Positions 27,315 to 37,198 of a DNA stretch of 64,000 bases are shown here, one piece after another. A program made the position numbers and the translations under genes. Position 1 is the stretch's first letter. Every line of letters begins with the position of its first letter. Below the pieces are notes generated by a model. It was not told the origin of the DNA, ran no database searches, and saw only the letters and a program-made list of their open reading frames with translations. Source of the stretch: Clostridium putrefaciens (GTDB lineage: Bacteria > Bacillota > Clostridia > Clostridiales > Clostridiaceae); assembly GCF_900461105.1 (NCBI RefSeq), contig NZ_UFWZ01000001.1, positions 1,860,001 through 1,924,000 on the forward strand, read 5' to 3'.

Positions 27315-27587
27315 CTATTTCAAAAACATTAAAAGTGTACTGACTAAATTTTCAATCTTATCATTATTTTCCTTATTTTTTTCTAAGTCCATACAGTTTA
27401 TTGCATAGTTCTCCAGCATGAGCCCACCTACCTTATTTATAGCCGCTCTAACAGCAGCAATTTGCACTAACATATCCTTGCAACAGGCTTCCTTCTCCAC
27501 CATATTCTGTATTCCTTTTACTTGACCTTCAATTCTTCTTAATCGTACATATATATCTTTTTTTAAATCATCACTTCTATCTTCCAT
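27315..27587 (-). CDS. CsoR/FrmR-family repressor, CstR-like
   Basis: All-helical DUF156 repressor, 90 residues, with the family start RLRRIEGQVKGIQNMVE. Cys36 and Cys65 are present, but the copper-ligand His of CsoR (position 61, in LENH) is Tyr here (LENYAINC). It therefore should not bind Cu(I) as CsoR does. Two cysteines without the His is the pattern of persulfide sensors such as CstR; other thiol or metal roles are possible. It stands alone with its own promoter and operator-like palindrome; no target gene is adjacent. Confidence 0.85.
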   Translation of the reverse strand: MEDRSDDLKKDIYVRLRRIEGQVKGIQNMVEKEACCKDMLVQIAAVRAAINKVGGLMLENYAINCMDLEKNKENNDKIENLVSTLLMFLK

Positions 27588-27608
27588 GAAATCACTCCTT
27601 ACGCATAC

Positions 27609-27623
27609 CTATACCAGGTATAG
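27609..27623 (-). promoter_or_regulatory. Operator-like palindrome before the CsoR-family gene
   Basis: CTATACC-A-GGTATAG, perfect 7-bp arms, just downstream of the promoter -10 at 27631-27636. The ATACC..GGTAT core resembles the ATACCCC..GGGGTAT sites of CstR/CsoR repressors, so self-repression is likely. Confidence 0.6.
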
Positions 27624-27630
27624 TCAAATT

Positions 27631-27659
27631 ATTATAACATAGGTTTTACACTATATCAA
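27631..27659 (-). promoter_or_regulatory. Promoter of the CsoR-family gene
   Basis: -35 TTGATA (27654-27659), 17-base spacer, -10 TATAAT (27631-27636) on the minus strand. The start point would fall beside or in the palindrome at 27609-27623. Confidence 0.7.
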
Positions 27660-27672
27660 CAACAAAAAATAA

Positions 27673-27710
27673 ACCCTATTCCACATATAATTAATGTTGC
27701 AAAATAGGGT
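27673..27710 (-). terminator. Terminator after aspS
   Basis: ACCCTATT and AATAGGGT pair around a 22-base loop; the minus transcript then enters TTATTTTTTG. It ends the long hemZ-hisS-aspS transcript. Confidence 0.6.
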
Positions 27711-27726
27711 ATTAGTTTAAAAATAT

Positions 27727-29502
27727 TTATTTAATTAATGTTATTCCAAGTTCATTAAGTTGCTTTAAATCCACCACATTTGGTGCTTCTGTAAGTGGAC
27801 AGAATGCATTTTGATTTTTAGGAAAAGCAATAACATCTTTTATATTATCTGTTCCTGCCATAAACATAACTATTCTATCAAGACCAAAAGCTAATCCACC
27901 ATGAGGCGGTGGTCCAAATTTAAAGGCTTCTAATAAGAATCCAAATCTTTCCCATGCGCTTTCGCTAGTAAATCCTAAAACATTAAACATTCTTTCTTGA
28001 AGCTTAGAATCATGTATTCTTATACTTCCTCCACCTAATTCTTCCCCATTAAGAACCATATCATAAGCTTTAGCTCTAACTCTACCAGGATCTGATTCTA
28101 GATACTTTATATCCTCATCCATTGGAGATGTGAATGGGTGGTGTGCTGCCTGAAATCTATTTTCTTCTTCGTTATATTCCACAAGTGGGAACTCTGTAAC
28201 CCATGAAAAGTTAAATTCTTTATTATCTTTTAATATTTCAAGTTTTTTAGCAATTTCTAATCTTAAAGCTCCTAAAGCTTGAAATACCACAGAATTTTTA
28301 TCTGCTACAATTAATATTAAATCTCCAGGTTTTCCTTCTACAGATTGTATTATTCCATTTAATTCATCTTCACTTAAAAATTTAGATATTTGAGATTTTA
28401 TTTCTTCATCCTTTAACGATATCCATGCAAGTCCTTTTGCCTTATAAGTCTTTACAAACTCTCCTAATCTATCTATATCTTTTCTTCCCATAGAAGATCC
28501 GCCTTTTACACAAAGTGCTCTTACTGAACCTTTTATTTCAAAAGCATCTTTAAACACTTTAAACTCTGAATCTTTTACTACTGAACTTATGTCTTTTATC
28601 TCCATACCAAATCTTAAATCTGGTTTATCTGATCCGTACCTTTCCATAGCATCCTTGTATGTAAGTCTTTTAAAAGGTATTTCTACATCTACATCTAAAA
28701 CTTCCTTAAAAACTTTTGATATTAATCTTTCATTTAGTGTCATAATATCATCTACTTCAACAAATGACATCTCAAGGTCTACTTGGGTGAATTCAGGTTG
28801 CCTGTTAGATCTTAAATCTTCATCTCTAAAACACTTAACTATTTGGAAATATCTATCAAAACCTGACACCATTAATAATTGCTTAAATAACTGTGGCGAT
28901 TGAGGTAATGCATAAAACATGCCTTCATAGTTTCTACTAGGTACTAGGTAGTCTCTTGCACCTTCTGGAGTGCTTTTAGTAAGCATTGGAGTCTCTATCT
29001 CTAAAAATCCTTCTTTATCTAAAAAGTCTCTTATAGCTTTAGATGCTTTATGTCTTATATAAAATATACTCTGCATATCAGGTCTTCTAAGATCTAAGTA
29101 TCTATACTTTAATCTTATAGATTCTGCAGCATCTAAATTTTCTTTTATATATATAGGTGGTGTTTCTGATTCAGATAATATCTTTATATTTTCTACATTA
29201 AGTTCCACCATTCCTGTAGGCATGTTAGCATTTATTGATTCTCTTTTTACAACTACTCCTGTTACTGCAATACAATATTCTGGTCTTATGACATCTCCTT
29301 TTATAGCTACTTCCTCAGCTACATCTTCTTTGAAAACCACCTGAAGCATGCCTGTTCTATCTCTTAGGTCCATAAAAAGTAGTCCACCTAGATTTCTCTT
29401 TCTTTGAACCCATCCCATAATAGTAATAGTTTCACCTATATTTTCTTCTCTTAACTCTCCACACATTTTTGTGCGTTTAAGTCCATTTAAAGCCTCGCTC
29501 AT
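27727..29502 (-). CDS. aspS: Aspartyl-tRNA synthetase
   Basis: Class II aspartate-tRNA ligase, 591 residues, bacterial type. N-terminal OB-fold anticodon domain (ITIMGWVQRKRNLGGLLFMDLRDR, quoted here as GWVQRKRNLGG), class II motif 2 FRDEDLRSNRQPEFTQVD, the bacterial GAD insert, and motif 3 GLAFGLDRIVMFM near the end. Whether it is discriminating (Asp only) or also charges tRNA-Asn cannot be told from this. Start ATG 29500-29502 behind GGAGG, 11 bases after hisS. Confidence 0.97.
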   Translation of the reverse strand: MSEALNGLKRTKMCGELREENIGETITIMGWVQRKRNLGGLLFMDLRDRTGMLQVVFKEDVAEEVAIKGDVIRPEYCIAVTGVVVKRESINANMPTGMVELNVENIKILSESETPPIYIKENLDAAESIRLKYRYLDLRRPDMQSIFYIRHKASKAIRDFLDKEGFLEIETPMLTKSTPEGARDYLVPSRNYEGMFYALPQSPQLFKQLLMVSGFDRYFQIVKCFRDEDLRSNRQPEFTQVDLEMSFVEVDDIMTLNERLISKVFKEVLDVDVEIPFKRLTYKDAMERYGSDKPDLRFGMEIKDISSVVKDSEFKVFKDAFEIKGSVRALCVKGGSSMGRKDIDRLGEFVKTYKAKGLAWISLKDEEIKSQISKFLSEDELNGIIQSVEGKPGDLILIVADKNSVVFQALGALRLEIAKKLEILKDNKEFNFSWVTEFPLVEYNEEENRFQAAHHPFTSPMDEDIKYLESDPGRVRAKAYDMVLNGEELGGGSIRIHDSKLQERMFNVLGFTSESAWERFGFLLEAFKFGPPPHGGLAFGLDRIVMFMAGTDNIKDVIAFPKNQNAFCPLTEAPNVVDLKQLNELGITLIK

Positions 29503-29513
29503 TATATTTCCTC

Positions 29514-30779
29514 CTACTGTAAGTTATTTTTCATTGTGTCAATAATTGCATCTATATTGTTTAATTCTACATTAAACTGTTCACCATCACTCATTCTTTT
29601 AATCTTAACCTTATTTTCTTTAAGTTCATTTTCCCCAAGTATCATTGTATACTCAGCACCCATTTTATTAGCATATCTCATCTGAGCTTTAACGCTTCTT
29701 TTTAGATGATCACATTCGGCTTTAATGCCTTGTTGCCTTAATTTATAGGTTATTTTATATGATTCTAAATTTGACTCTTCCCCAATAGATCCTACATACA
29801 TATTAATAATCACAGGTTTTGGTATTTCTATGCCCTCTTCATCTAATGTCATAAGTAGTCTTTCCATACCCATTCCAAAACCTACTGCTGGCATCTTAGG
29901 ACCATTAATTTGTTCTATCAAATAATCATAACGTCCTCCACCACATACAGTAATATTATCATTTACAATTTCAAATACTGTTTTACTATAATAATCAAGC
30001 CCTCTTACTATATAATGATCTATTTGATACTTTATACCTACAGCCTCTAAGTGAAGTTTTAGGTCCTCAAAATGTATCTTACATTCATCACAAATATATT
30101 CTAATATAACAGGAGCATTCTTTGTTATTACCTTGCAGCTTTCTTCTTTGCAATCTAGAATTCTCATAGGATTCCTGCTATAACGAGTCTTACAGGTATC
30201 ACATAGTTCTTCTAAGTTTTCTTTTAAGAATTCTTTTAATACTTCATTATACCTTTCCCTACAAACTGGGCATCCTATACTATTTATCTTCAGCTTTAAC
30301 CCTTTTATCCCAAAGTTCTCATAAGCATTCATAGCAATACTTATAATTTCAGCATCCAAGGATGCTCCTGATACTCCAAAGGCTTCAACTCCAAATTGAT
30401 GATGCTGTCTAAGTCTTCCTTTTTGTACATTTTCATACCTAAATACAGGGGTAAAATAATACATTTTTGTAGGTTGAGTTTCACTATATAATGCACTTTC
30501 TATAAATGCTCTTACAGTGGGTGCAGTACCTTCTGGTTTTAGTGTTATACTTCTTTTAGCCTTATCTTCAAAGGTATACATCTCTTTTTGAACTACATCT
30601 GTGGTTTCTCCAACACCCCTTGTAAAAAGTTCTGTGTGCTCAAATATAGGTGTTCTTATCTCTCTATATCCATAATTCTCTGCTATATTTGAAAGAGTGT
30701 CTGTTATATAGTGCCACTTATATGCATCCTGTGGCAACATATCCTTTGTTCCTTTTGGTGCCTTTATATTTATAGCCAA
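29514..30779 (-). CDS. hisS: Histidyl-tRNA synthetase
   Basis: Class II histidine-tRNA ligase, 421 residues, complete. Motif 2 region [23 protein letters not shown], the HisA motif [14 protein letters not shown], and GGGRYDYLI followed by [10 protein letters not shown] are all present. A CPVCRERY and a CDTCKTRY pair sit in the insertion. The start is TTG 30777-30779 behind AAGGATG; the nearest ATG is 14 codons in. It lies between hemZ and aspS in one operon. Confidence 0.95.
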   Translation of the reverse strand: MAINIKAPKGTKDMLPQDAYKWHYITDTLSNIAENYGYREIRTPIFEHTELFTRGVGETTDVVQKEMYTFEDKAKRSITLKPEGTAPTVRAFIESALYSETQPTKMYYFTPVFRYENVQKGRLRQHHQFGVEAFGVSGASLDAEIISIAMNAYENFGIKGLKLKINSIGCPVCRERYNEVLKEFLKENLEELCDTCKTRYSRNPMRILDCKEESCKVITKNAPVILEYICDECKIHFEDLKLHLEAVGIKYQIDHYIVRGLDYYSKTVFEIVNDNITVCGGGRYDYLIEQINGPKMPAVGFGMGMERLLMTLDEEGIEIPKPVIINMYVGSIGEESNLESYKITYKLRQQGIKAECDHLKRSVKAQMRYANKMGAEYTMILGENELKENKVKIKRMSDGEQFNVELNNIDAIIDTMKNNLQ

Positions 30780-30839
30780 TTAACTTCACATCCTTACTTA
30801 AAACTTAAATTTATTAAAATCACACTTTATAATATCTAA

Positions 30840-32294
30840 TTATTTATATAGGGTTTCTAATAAAGCCTTCTTTTTTTCTATAATTTCATCAATTCTATTT
30901 ATATATTCCCCTATATCTTTTATATTTGCAAATCTTTCAATTCTGTTTTCATCTAAAAACACTACCTTTGAAACGGCATCTGCTCCTAGGGCAATTATAG
31001 TCTGTCTTTCTTCAATGATTTGCATGTTGTATATGCACTCTTTACCCAAAACGCTGTAACCTACATTTTCCATGTTACAAGGCATATTTTTTTGCCTATA
31101 CATATAGTAAGGACTCATACCTAAACCTTCTGCTACAACCTTTGTTCCATCATACATTTTTGTGATTTCATCTTGACTTGCAATTTCATAAATCCTTTTT
31201 AATTTTAGATCTTCATATAGCTTTGAAGCTCTTTTTACTGAAAGTCCATGAACCGTTATACTTTCTGGTGCTATACTTTTTATAACATCCAAGGTATGGT
31301 TAACATCCTTTGACTTTTCTCCTGGAAGTCCTAAAATTATATCCATGTTTATATTATCAAACCCTAAATTTCTAGCCATATTAAATTTATCTATAACATC
31401 TTCTACCGAGTGATTTCGACCTATAATCTTAAGTGTATTATCGTTCATTGTTTGGGGATTTATACTAATCCTATCCACTAAATAGCTTTTCATTGTTTCT
31501 AACTTAGCTTTTGTTATAGAATCTGGCCTTCCACATTCAACAGTGAATTCTGTTACGTTAAAATCCCTAATTAAATTTTCATATATATTTTTCATTACAT
31601 ATTCGAAATCAGTATCACAAACAGCTGTTGGTGTTCCACCCCCAAAATATATGGTATTAATATTAAGATCTTTTAACTTTATAAAATGAGATAACTCTTT
31701 TATTTCCTTTGCCAAAGCTTTTATATAGGGCTCTACTAAACTTTTATTCCCTGATATAGGATTAGATGTAAATGAACAATACAGGCATCTAGTAGGGCAA
31801 AATGGCATACCTAGGTATATGCTAATATTGTTTTTATTTGTATTTATAAAGTTTCTCTCATGCTTTGCAACATTTATGCAAAGCTTAACCTTATTTTCTT
31901 TAACCAGAAACTTATGATGAAAATATTCAATTATTTCTTCTTCTGAATATCCTTGTTTAATCAAATTTAATGCTATCTTACTAGGTCTAATTCCTATTAA
32001 TGTACCCCAAGGTAATTCCACTGAATATAATTTACTGAAATAACTGTAAATATATCTTTTTATCTGATTCTTTTTGATATCTTCTTCATTAAATTCAAAG
32101 TTTTTAGTTGAGCCTTCCCCTGATATCTCCATAAACTTTTCTTCTATATCTATACAAAAGCTTTTTTCTATTTTAGAAAGTTTTATTTCCTCTATTTTAG
32201 AGAAAGTAATTTCTTCTAGGCTATGGAACAAACTCACAATTTGATAAACTTCATATCTATAATCCATATTATTTAGTTTTATATTAATACTCAT
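30840..32294 (-). CDS. hemZ: HemZ-type radical SAM coproporphyrinogen oxidase-like protein
   Basis: 484-residue radical SAM protein. The cluster motif CPTRCLYCSF lies near residue 165, followed by YFGGGTPTA and SINPQTMNDNTLKIIGR, the HemN/HemZ family pattern. HemZ proteins were named for oxygen-independent coproporphyrinogen oxidation, but many HemN relatives do other chemistry, so the reaction is uncertain. The long N-terminal part (about 150 residues) is typical of HemZ. It lies between the MBL hydrolase and hisS genes. Confidence 0.85.
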   Translation of the reverse strand: MSINIKLNNMDYRYEVYQIVSLFHSLEEITFSKIEEIKLSKIEKSFCIDIEEKFMEISGEGSTKNFEFNEEDIKKNQIKRYIYSYFSKLYSVELPWGTLIGIRPSKIALNLIKQGYSEEEIIEYFHHKFLVKENKVKLCINVAKHERNFINTNKNNISIYLGMPFCPTRCLYCSFTSNPISGNKSLVEPYIKALAKEIKELSHFIKLKDLNINTIYFGGGTPTAVCDTDFEYVMKNIYENLIRDFNVTEFTVECGRPDSITKAKLETMKSYLVDRISINPQTMNDNTLKIIGRNHSVEDVIDKFNMARNLGFDNINMDIILGLPGEKSKDVNHTLDVIKSIAPESITVHGLSVKRASKLYEDLKLKRIYEIASQDEITKMYDGTKVVAEGLGMSPYYMYRQKNMPCNMENVGYSVLGKECIYNMQIIEERQTIIALGADAVSKVVFLDENRIERFANIKDIGEYINRIDEIIEKKKALLETLYK

Positions 32295-32312
32295 AATTTA
32301 CTCCTATCCATA

Positions 32313-32918
32313 TTATAAAAATGGATTGCTTTTCTTCTCTATTCCAATGCTAGATTCAGATCCATGACCTGGGTAGACTATAGTTTGTTCTTTTAAGACC
32401 ATTAACTTAGTCTTTATACTATCTATTATAGTTTCAAAGTCTCCACCAGTTAAATCTGTTCTTCCTATGGAGCCAGCAAAAAGGGTATCTCCTGTAAAAA
32501 CCTTATCTTCTACTAAAAAGCTCACTCCCCCTGGAGTATGACCTGGTGTTTCTAAAACTACTATTTTCTTATCTCCAAAAGATATAATATCTCCATCTTT
32601 TAATAGAAGGTCAACCTGTTCATGATTTTCAAGCTCTCCAAACATATAGGCACCATTAATCATTAATTCTTCATCCATTTGGTTTATTCCTACTTTGCAT
32701 TTATATTCATCCTTAAGCTTTATAACCCCACCAGTATGATCTACATGTCCATGAGTAAGTAAGATATATTTTATCTTAGCACCTAGTTGTTCTATTGATG
32801 ACGTAATATCATCTTCATCACCCCCGGGATCTAAAACTACAGCTTCTTTAGTAGATTCATCCATAATCACATAACAATTAGCAGCATAAACTCCTGCAGG
32901 TATTCTTTTTATTATCAT
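32313..32918 (-). CDS. MBL-fold hydrolase (glyoxalase II-like)
   Basis: 201-residue metallo-beta-lactamase-fold hydrolase. Metal ligands: LTHGHVDHTGG (about residues 54-64), TPGHTPGGVSFL, FTGDTLFAGSIGRTD and YPGHGSESSI, which give the full two-metal site of the glyoxalase II/YqgX group. Substrate is probably a thioester but is not shown by sequence. Start ATG 32916-32918 behind AAGGAGG, 17 bases after dtd. Confidence 0.88.
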   Translation of the reverse strand: MIIKRIPAGVYAANCYVIMDESTKEAVVLDPGGDEDDITSSIEQLGAKIKYILLTHGHVDHTGGVIKLKDEYKCKVGINQMDEELMINGAYMFGELENHEQVDLLLKDGDIISFGDKKIVVLETPGHTPGGVSFLVEDKVFTGDTLFAGSIGRTDLTGGDFETIIDSIKTKLMVLKEQTIVYPGHGSESSIGIEKKSNPFL

Positions 32919-32935
32919 CTATAATAATCCTCCTT

Positions 32936-33385
32936 TTAAAAAGTCTTTTTACTTTCTAATATTAAAGTAACAGGTCCATCATTTTCAATAGATACTTTCA
33001 TATCTGCTCCAAAAATTCCAGTACCCACATTTAAATCTTCCTCTTTAAAAAGAGAAATAAAGTATTCATATAACTTTTCTGCTTCTTTTCCAGACAAAGC
33101 TTTAATAAAGCTAGGTCTTCTACCTCTTGTGCAATCTCCATATAAAGTAAATTGAGAAATTATAAGAATATCTCCCTTAACTTCCATTAAGGATTTGTTA
33201 AGCTTACCATTCTCATCTTCAAAAATTCTAAGGTTGGATATTTTATCTTTTAAATATTTTGCATCTTCTATGGTGTCATCTATGGAAATACCAAGTAATA
33301 CATTAAGTCCCATATTAATATTTGATATGATTTTTCCATCTACAGATACACTAGAACTCGTTACTCTTTGAACTACAGCTCTCAA
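32936..33385 (-). CDS. dtd: D-aminoacyl-tRNA deacylase
   Basis: Removes D-amino acids (and glycine) wrongly attached to tRNAs. 149 residues from TTG 33383-33385 (MRAVVQRVTSSSV), behind AAGGAGG; the longer upstream reading runs through the relA stop. The two active-site motifs SQFTLYGD and NDGPVTL are intact. It lies 13 bases after relA. Confidence 0.95.
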   Translation of the reverse strand: MRAVVQRVTSSSVSVDGKIISNINMGLNVLLGISIDDTIEDAKYLKDKISNLRIFEDENGKLNKSLMEVKGDILIISQFTLYGDCTRGRRPSFIKALSGKEAEKLYEYFISLFKEEDLNVGTGIFGADMKVSIENDGPVTLILESKKTF

Positions 33386-33398
33386 TGCATTCACCTCC

Positions 33399-35585
33399 TT
33401 AGTATTTTTTTCTATATACTTCAATAACCCCTTGTATCTTTTTAACCTTTTTCATAAATTCTTTAAGTTGTTCAATATCATTTATTTTTAATCTTACATT
33501 TATAGTTGCTATATTGCCTTTAATAGATTTAGCATTAATTGCATGCAAATTCATTTTAGATTCTACAATTACAACCATAACATCTGATAATAGACCGCTT
33601 CTATCTTCAGCTTTTAGTTGTACCTCTGATATATACCCATCAATTCTATTATTTCCCCACTCTACTTCTATAAACTTTCCATCATCATCTTCGTCCATAC
33701 TTTTTATATTTTTGCAATCTGATCTATGTACCGATATTCCTCTTCCTTTAGTTATATAACCTATTATACCGTCACCTGGAACTGGATTACAACATTTAGC
33801 AAAACGTACTAATACATTCGTAAGCCCTTTTACTGTTATTCCATACCCTTTATCATTCATAGGCTTTTCATCATGATGACTTATATTATCCTCTGTAATT
33901 TTTGATTGTAAGCTTTCTAGAGCACTACTGCTATTATTAGATGTTCCTTCTTTTAATTTTATAACTACAGTAGACGGTACAATTACCCCCATACCAACAG
34001 CTGCAAATAAATCATCTATATTATTAAAATTATATCTTTTTAATACCTTATCAAAAATTTCACCTTTAGCAATCTCTCCAAAGTTATATCCTTGCTTTTT
34101 AGATTCCTTTTCAAGTATCTCTTTACCTTTTGATACATTTTCTTCTCTTTTTTCTTTTTTGAACCATGCTCTTATCTTGCTTTTTGCTTGATTGCTTTTT
34201 GCTATGTTCAGCCAGTCAATACTAGGTCCCTTAGGTGTAGATGAAGTTAAAACTTCAACTATCTCACCTGTTTTAAGTTTATAATCAAGTGGTACCATAT
34301 TTCCATTTACCTTAGATCCTATACACTTATTACCGATATCTGTATGGATTCTATAAGCGAAATCTATAGGTGTTGAATCATAAGGTAAATTTATAACTTC
34401 ACCCTTAGGTGTGAATACAAAAACTTCATCTGAAAATAAATCTATTTTAAATCCTTCCATAAATTCTTCTGCATCTGAAGTTTCTTTTTGCCATTCTAAC
34501 ATATCTCTAAGCCAAGAAAATTTTGAATCTAAATCGCCACCCTCACCTTGACCTTTATCTCCTTCTTTATACTTCCAATGAGCTGCTATACCGTATTCTG
34601 CAGTCTTATGCATCTCAAATGTCCTTATTTGTATTTCAAAAGTTTTTCCTTGAGGTCCTATTACAGTTGTATGAAGAGATTGATACATATTAGGTTTAGG
34701 CATAGCTATATAATCTTTAAATCTTCCTGGTATAGGTTTATATACAGTGTGAACTATACCTAAAACTGCATAGCAATCTTTTATATTATCTACTAGTATT
34801 CTTATAGCAGTTAAATCAAATATTTGATCAATAGTTTTATTTTTATTAACCATCTTTCTGTATATACTATAAAAATGCTTTGGTCTTCCCTCGATATCTG
34901 ATTCAATGGATGCATTTTCTAGCCTATTACTAAGATCCGATATTATAGTACTAATGTACTCTTCTCTTTCAATTCTCTTTTCAGCTATACGTCTAACTAA
35001 ATCATAATATTCATTAGGGTTTATATATCTAAATGCTAAATCCTCTAATTCCCACTTTATTTTAAACATTCCAAGTCTATGGGCCAATGGTGCATATATA
35101 TCAAAGGTTTCTTTTGCCTTTTCTTTTTGTTTTTCTACAGGCATATATCTAAGTGTACGCATATTATGCAATCTATCTGCTAGTTTTATGAGGATAACCC
35201 TTATGTCTTTCGTCATAGCAAGAAGCATTTTTCTTACATTATCAGCTTGTTGCTCTTCTTTAGTTTTATATTTTATCTTTCCAAGTTTTGTGACACCGTC
35301 TACCAAAATCGCCACTTCTTTATTAAATTCTCTTTCAATATCTTCAAAACTATAGTCTGTATCTTCTATAACATCATGAAGTAATCCAGCTGCTATAGTA
35401 TTTTCATCCATACCAAAACCTGCTAAAATGCACGCAACCTCCACTGGATGAACTATGTAAGGTTCACCTGATTCCCTTCTTTGCTTTTCATGAGCATAAT
35501 TAGCCAAGTTATAAGCCTTTTCTATAAATTCCTTATCTACAATATTAGAATTCTTTTCAATTTTCCTCATTAATTTTTCTAGCAT
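33399..35585 (-). CDS. relA: RelA/SpoT bifunctional (p)ppGpp synthetase/hydrolase
   Basis: 728-residue long RSH protein of the stringent response. HD hydrolase domain with HPVEVACIL and LLHDVIEDTD (residues about 40-75), synthetase domain with RLHNMRTLRYMP then YQSLHTTVIGP, TGS domain (VFTPKGEVINLPYDSTPIDFAYRIH, quoted as TPKGEVINLP), a cysteine-containing CCNPVPGDGIIGY region and a C-terminal ACT domain. All parts are present, so both synthesis and hydrolysis are expected. Start ATG 35583-35585. It heads the dtd-MBL-hemZ-hisS-aspS run. Confidence 0.96.
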   Translation of the reverse strand: MLEKLMRKIEKNSNIVDKEFIEKAYNLANYAHEKQRRESGEPYIVHPVEVACILAGFGMDENTIAAGLLHDVIEDTDYSFEDIEREFNKEVAILVDGVTKLGKIKYKTKEEQQADNVRKMLLAMTKDIRVILIKLADRLHNMRTLRYMPVEKQKEKAKETFDIYAPLAHRLGMFKIKWELEDLAFRYINPNEYYDLVRRIAEKRIEREEYISTIISDLSNRLENASIESDIEGRPKHFYSIYRKMVNKNKTIDQIFDLTAIRILVDNIKDCYAVLGIVHTVYKPIPGRFKDYIAMPKPNMYQSLHTTVIGPQGKTFEIQIRTFEMHKTAEYGIAAHWKYKEGDKGQGEGGDLDSKFSWLRDMLEWQKETSDAEEFMEGFKIDLFSDEVFVFTPKGEVINLPYDSTPIDFAYRIHTDIGNKCIGSKVNGNMVPLDYKLKTGEIVEVLTSSTPKGPSIDWLNIAKSNQAKSKIRAWFKKEKREENVSKGKEILEKESKKQGYNFGEIAKGEIFDKVLKRYNFNNIDDLFAAVGMGVIVPSTVVIKLKEGTSNNSSSALESLQSKITEDNISHHDEKPMNDKGYGITVKGLTNVLVRFAKCCNPVPGDGIIGYITKGRGISVHRSDCKNIKSMDEDDDGKFIEVEWGNNRIDGYISEVQLKAEDRSGLLSDVMVVIVESKMNLHAINAKSIKGNIATINVRLKINDIEQLKEFMKKVKKIQGVIEVYRKKY

Positions 35586-35638
35586 TGGACTACTCTCCTC
35601 TAAAAAACTTTCATTATATTTAGCATTATGTATAAAGC

Positions 35639-35666
35639 CAATGGCTGGTTATATAACCAGCCATTG
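35639..35666. terminator. Perfect palindromic hairpin after apt
   Basis: A 28-base perfect palindrome (core TGGCTGGTTATATAACCAGCCA) lies between apt and relA. The T run that follows is on the plus strand (TTTTTAATA); the minus side continues GCTTTATA. It probably ends apt transcription, with some read-through to relA. Confidence 0.65.
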
Positions 35667-35709
35667 TTTTTAATAATTATATATTATATATTAATATTTT
35701 TCAATGAAG

Positions 35710-36228
35710 CTATATATCATATTTTACTAAAGACATAACATCGTAACCTTTAAGCTTATCTCTCCCTTTTAAATCTGTAAGTTCAATTACAAAATCTATA
35801 GCCTGGACTTCCCCACCCGTATTTTCTACTAATTTAGCTACAGAACATATAGTTCCACCTGTAGCAAGTAAATCATCTATTATTGCCACTCTTTGTCCTG
35901 GTTTTATAGAATCTTTATGAATTTGTAATATGTCACTTCCATATTCTAAGTTATACTCTTCACTTATAGTTTCATAAGGTAATTTCCCTTTTTTCCTAAT
36001 AGGTACAAATCCAACTCCTAAAGCATAGGCAACCGGAACTCCGAATATAAATCCTCTAGCTTCAGGACCTACTATAACATCAATGTTTTTATCTCTTAAA
36101 TGATCTACAATACTATCTATTGTAGCTTTTAAAGATTCACCATCGCCTATTAACGTTGTTATATCCTTAAAGCTTATACCTTCCTTTGGAAAATTTTCTA
36201 TTACTCTTATTTTTTCTTTAAAGTTCAT
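35710..36228 (-). CDS. apt: Adenine phosphoribosyltransferase
   Basis: Purine salvage: adenine + PRPP gives AMP. 172 residues, full length. [22 protein letters not shown] in the first half, [16 protein letters not shown] in the flexible loop, and the PRPP site [13 protein letters not shown]. Start ATG 36226-36228 behind GGAGGGG. The apt-relA order is common in Clostridium. Confidence 0.95.
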   Translation of the reverse strand: MNFKEKIRVIENFPKEGISFKDITTLIGDGESLKATIDSIVDHLRDKNIDVIVGPEARGFIFGVPVAYALGVGFVPIRKKGKLPYETISEEYNLEYGSDILQIHKDSIKPGQRVAIIDDLLATGGTICSVAKLVENTGGEVQAIDFVIELTDLKGRDKLKGYDVMSLVKYDI

Positions 36229-36257
36229 CTTATTACCCCTCCATAAATAAAAAAATG

Positions 36258-37124
36258 TTACGCATTTAAAATGCTATTGTTTACCTCTTTACTCAAATAC
36301 TTAGATATCTGTACAGCTCTATATGGTTCCTCTGTAGTTAAAAGCTCTACAACAATTCTAGCATTATCCATTCTACCTATAGCGTTTAACGTTGGTGTTA
36401 ATAAAAAGACTATCTTTGTCAAGTTTTCTTTGTTAAATTCTCGAATGTTATGATATTTTAATAACGCCTTTAACCCATAATTATTTGTATGAGTAAGGTA
36501 TTTTAATCCTGCTTCATATATTATTTTATTTTCGCCCTTAATTTCTTTTCCTGAAGCTATTGTTCCAAGCATAACTAGGTCTATGTACTTATTTATACTT
36601 TTCATATTATAATAACTAGCTATGGCTTGGCATAACTTAAAAACCACTCCACAATTAGAAAGATCCTTTTCTTTATAATTAGAATCCCTTACATTAGGGT
36701 TTAATACCAGGAAGCAGTCATAATCATTTTCAGGTCTATTATCTGCGATAATAATATCAAGGTCCATATTTTTACACCATAATTCTTGTTCCTTCGATTC
36801 AACTAAACAGCCTACTGATATTAATACATCTGCGCCTAAAAATTTTATATGATTTTTTATAACTTCACTGTCTAATTTACAGTTTTCACTAATATCTTCT
36901 GAAATATAATACTCTACATCTGCATTTAAATATTTTAAAACTAACAGTAACAAGGATACCCCAAATATACTATCTAATTCTGAAGAACCATATACTACTA
37001 TTTTTTGTCGCTCATTAATGGCATTCACTAACCTATCAATGCTAAACTTCATATCATTAAACATAAATGGATCATATTCACACCATTGTTTCGAGCTATA
37101 TATATTTTCTCCATTTTTGTGCAT
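36258..37124 (-). CDS. RecJ-like DHH phosphoesterase, catalytically degenerate
   Basis: 288 residues that align with the N-terminal catalytic half of RecJ but lack its key residues. Where RecJ has a DxDxDG motif this has [12 protein letters not shown]; where it has DHH this has [14 protein letters not shown] becomes GTIASGKEI. Downstream RecJ-like parts survive: [27 protein letters not shown] (in part NCGVVFKLC) and [22 protein letters not shown]. The C-terminal OB and tail domains are absent and the frame ends cleanly, so this is a short, probably inactive paralogue that may bind DNA or a partner. It lies between secF and apt, 30 bases before apt. Confidence 0.75.
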   Translation of the reverse strand: MHKNGENIYSSKQWCEYDPFMFNDMKFSIDRLVNAINERQKIVVYGSSELDSIFGVSLLLLVLKYLNADVEYYISEDISENCKLDSEVIKNHIKFLGADVLISVGCLVESKEQELWCKNMDLDIIIADNRPENDYDCFLVLNPNVRDSNYKEKDLSNCGVVFKLCQAIASYYNMKSINKYIDLVMLGTIASGKEIKGENKIIYEAGLKYLTHTNNYGLKALLKYHNIREFNKENLTKIVFLLTPTLNAIGRMDNARIVVELLTTEEPYRAVQISKYLSKEVNNSILNA

Positions 37125-37198
37125 ATCTAAACTCCTCCAAATTACTTAGAAACTAATTATAATTGAATCTTTTCAATTATACAAACTACTTTATCCGC

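Noticed and set aside
28589-28903. 104-codon plus-strand ORF opposite aspS
   Set aside because: Inside the conserved aspS catalytic core; no independent support.
30780-30839. A T-box leader for hisS or aspS
   Set aside because: No GGTGGNACCGCG motif or terminator pair occurs upstream of either gene; only alaS has one in this window.
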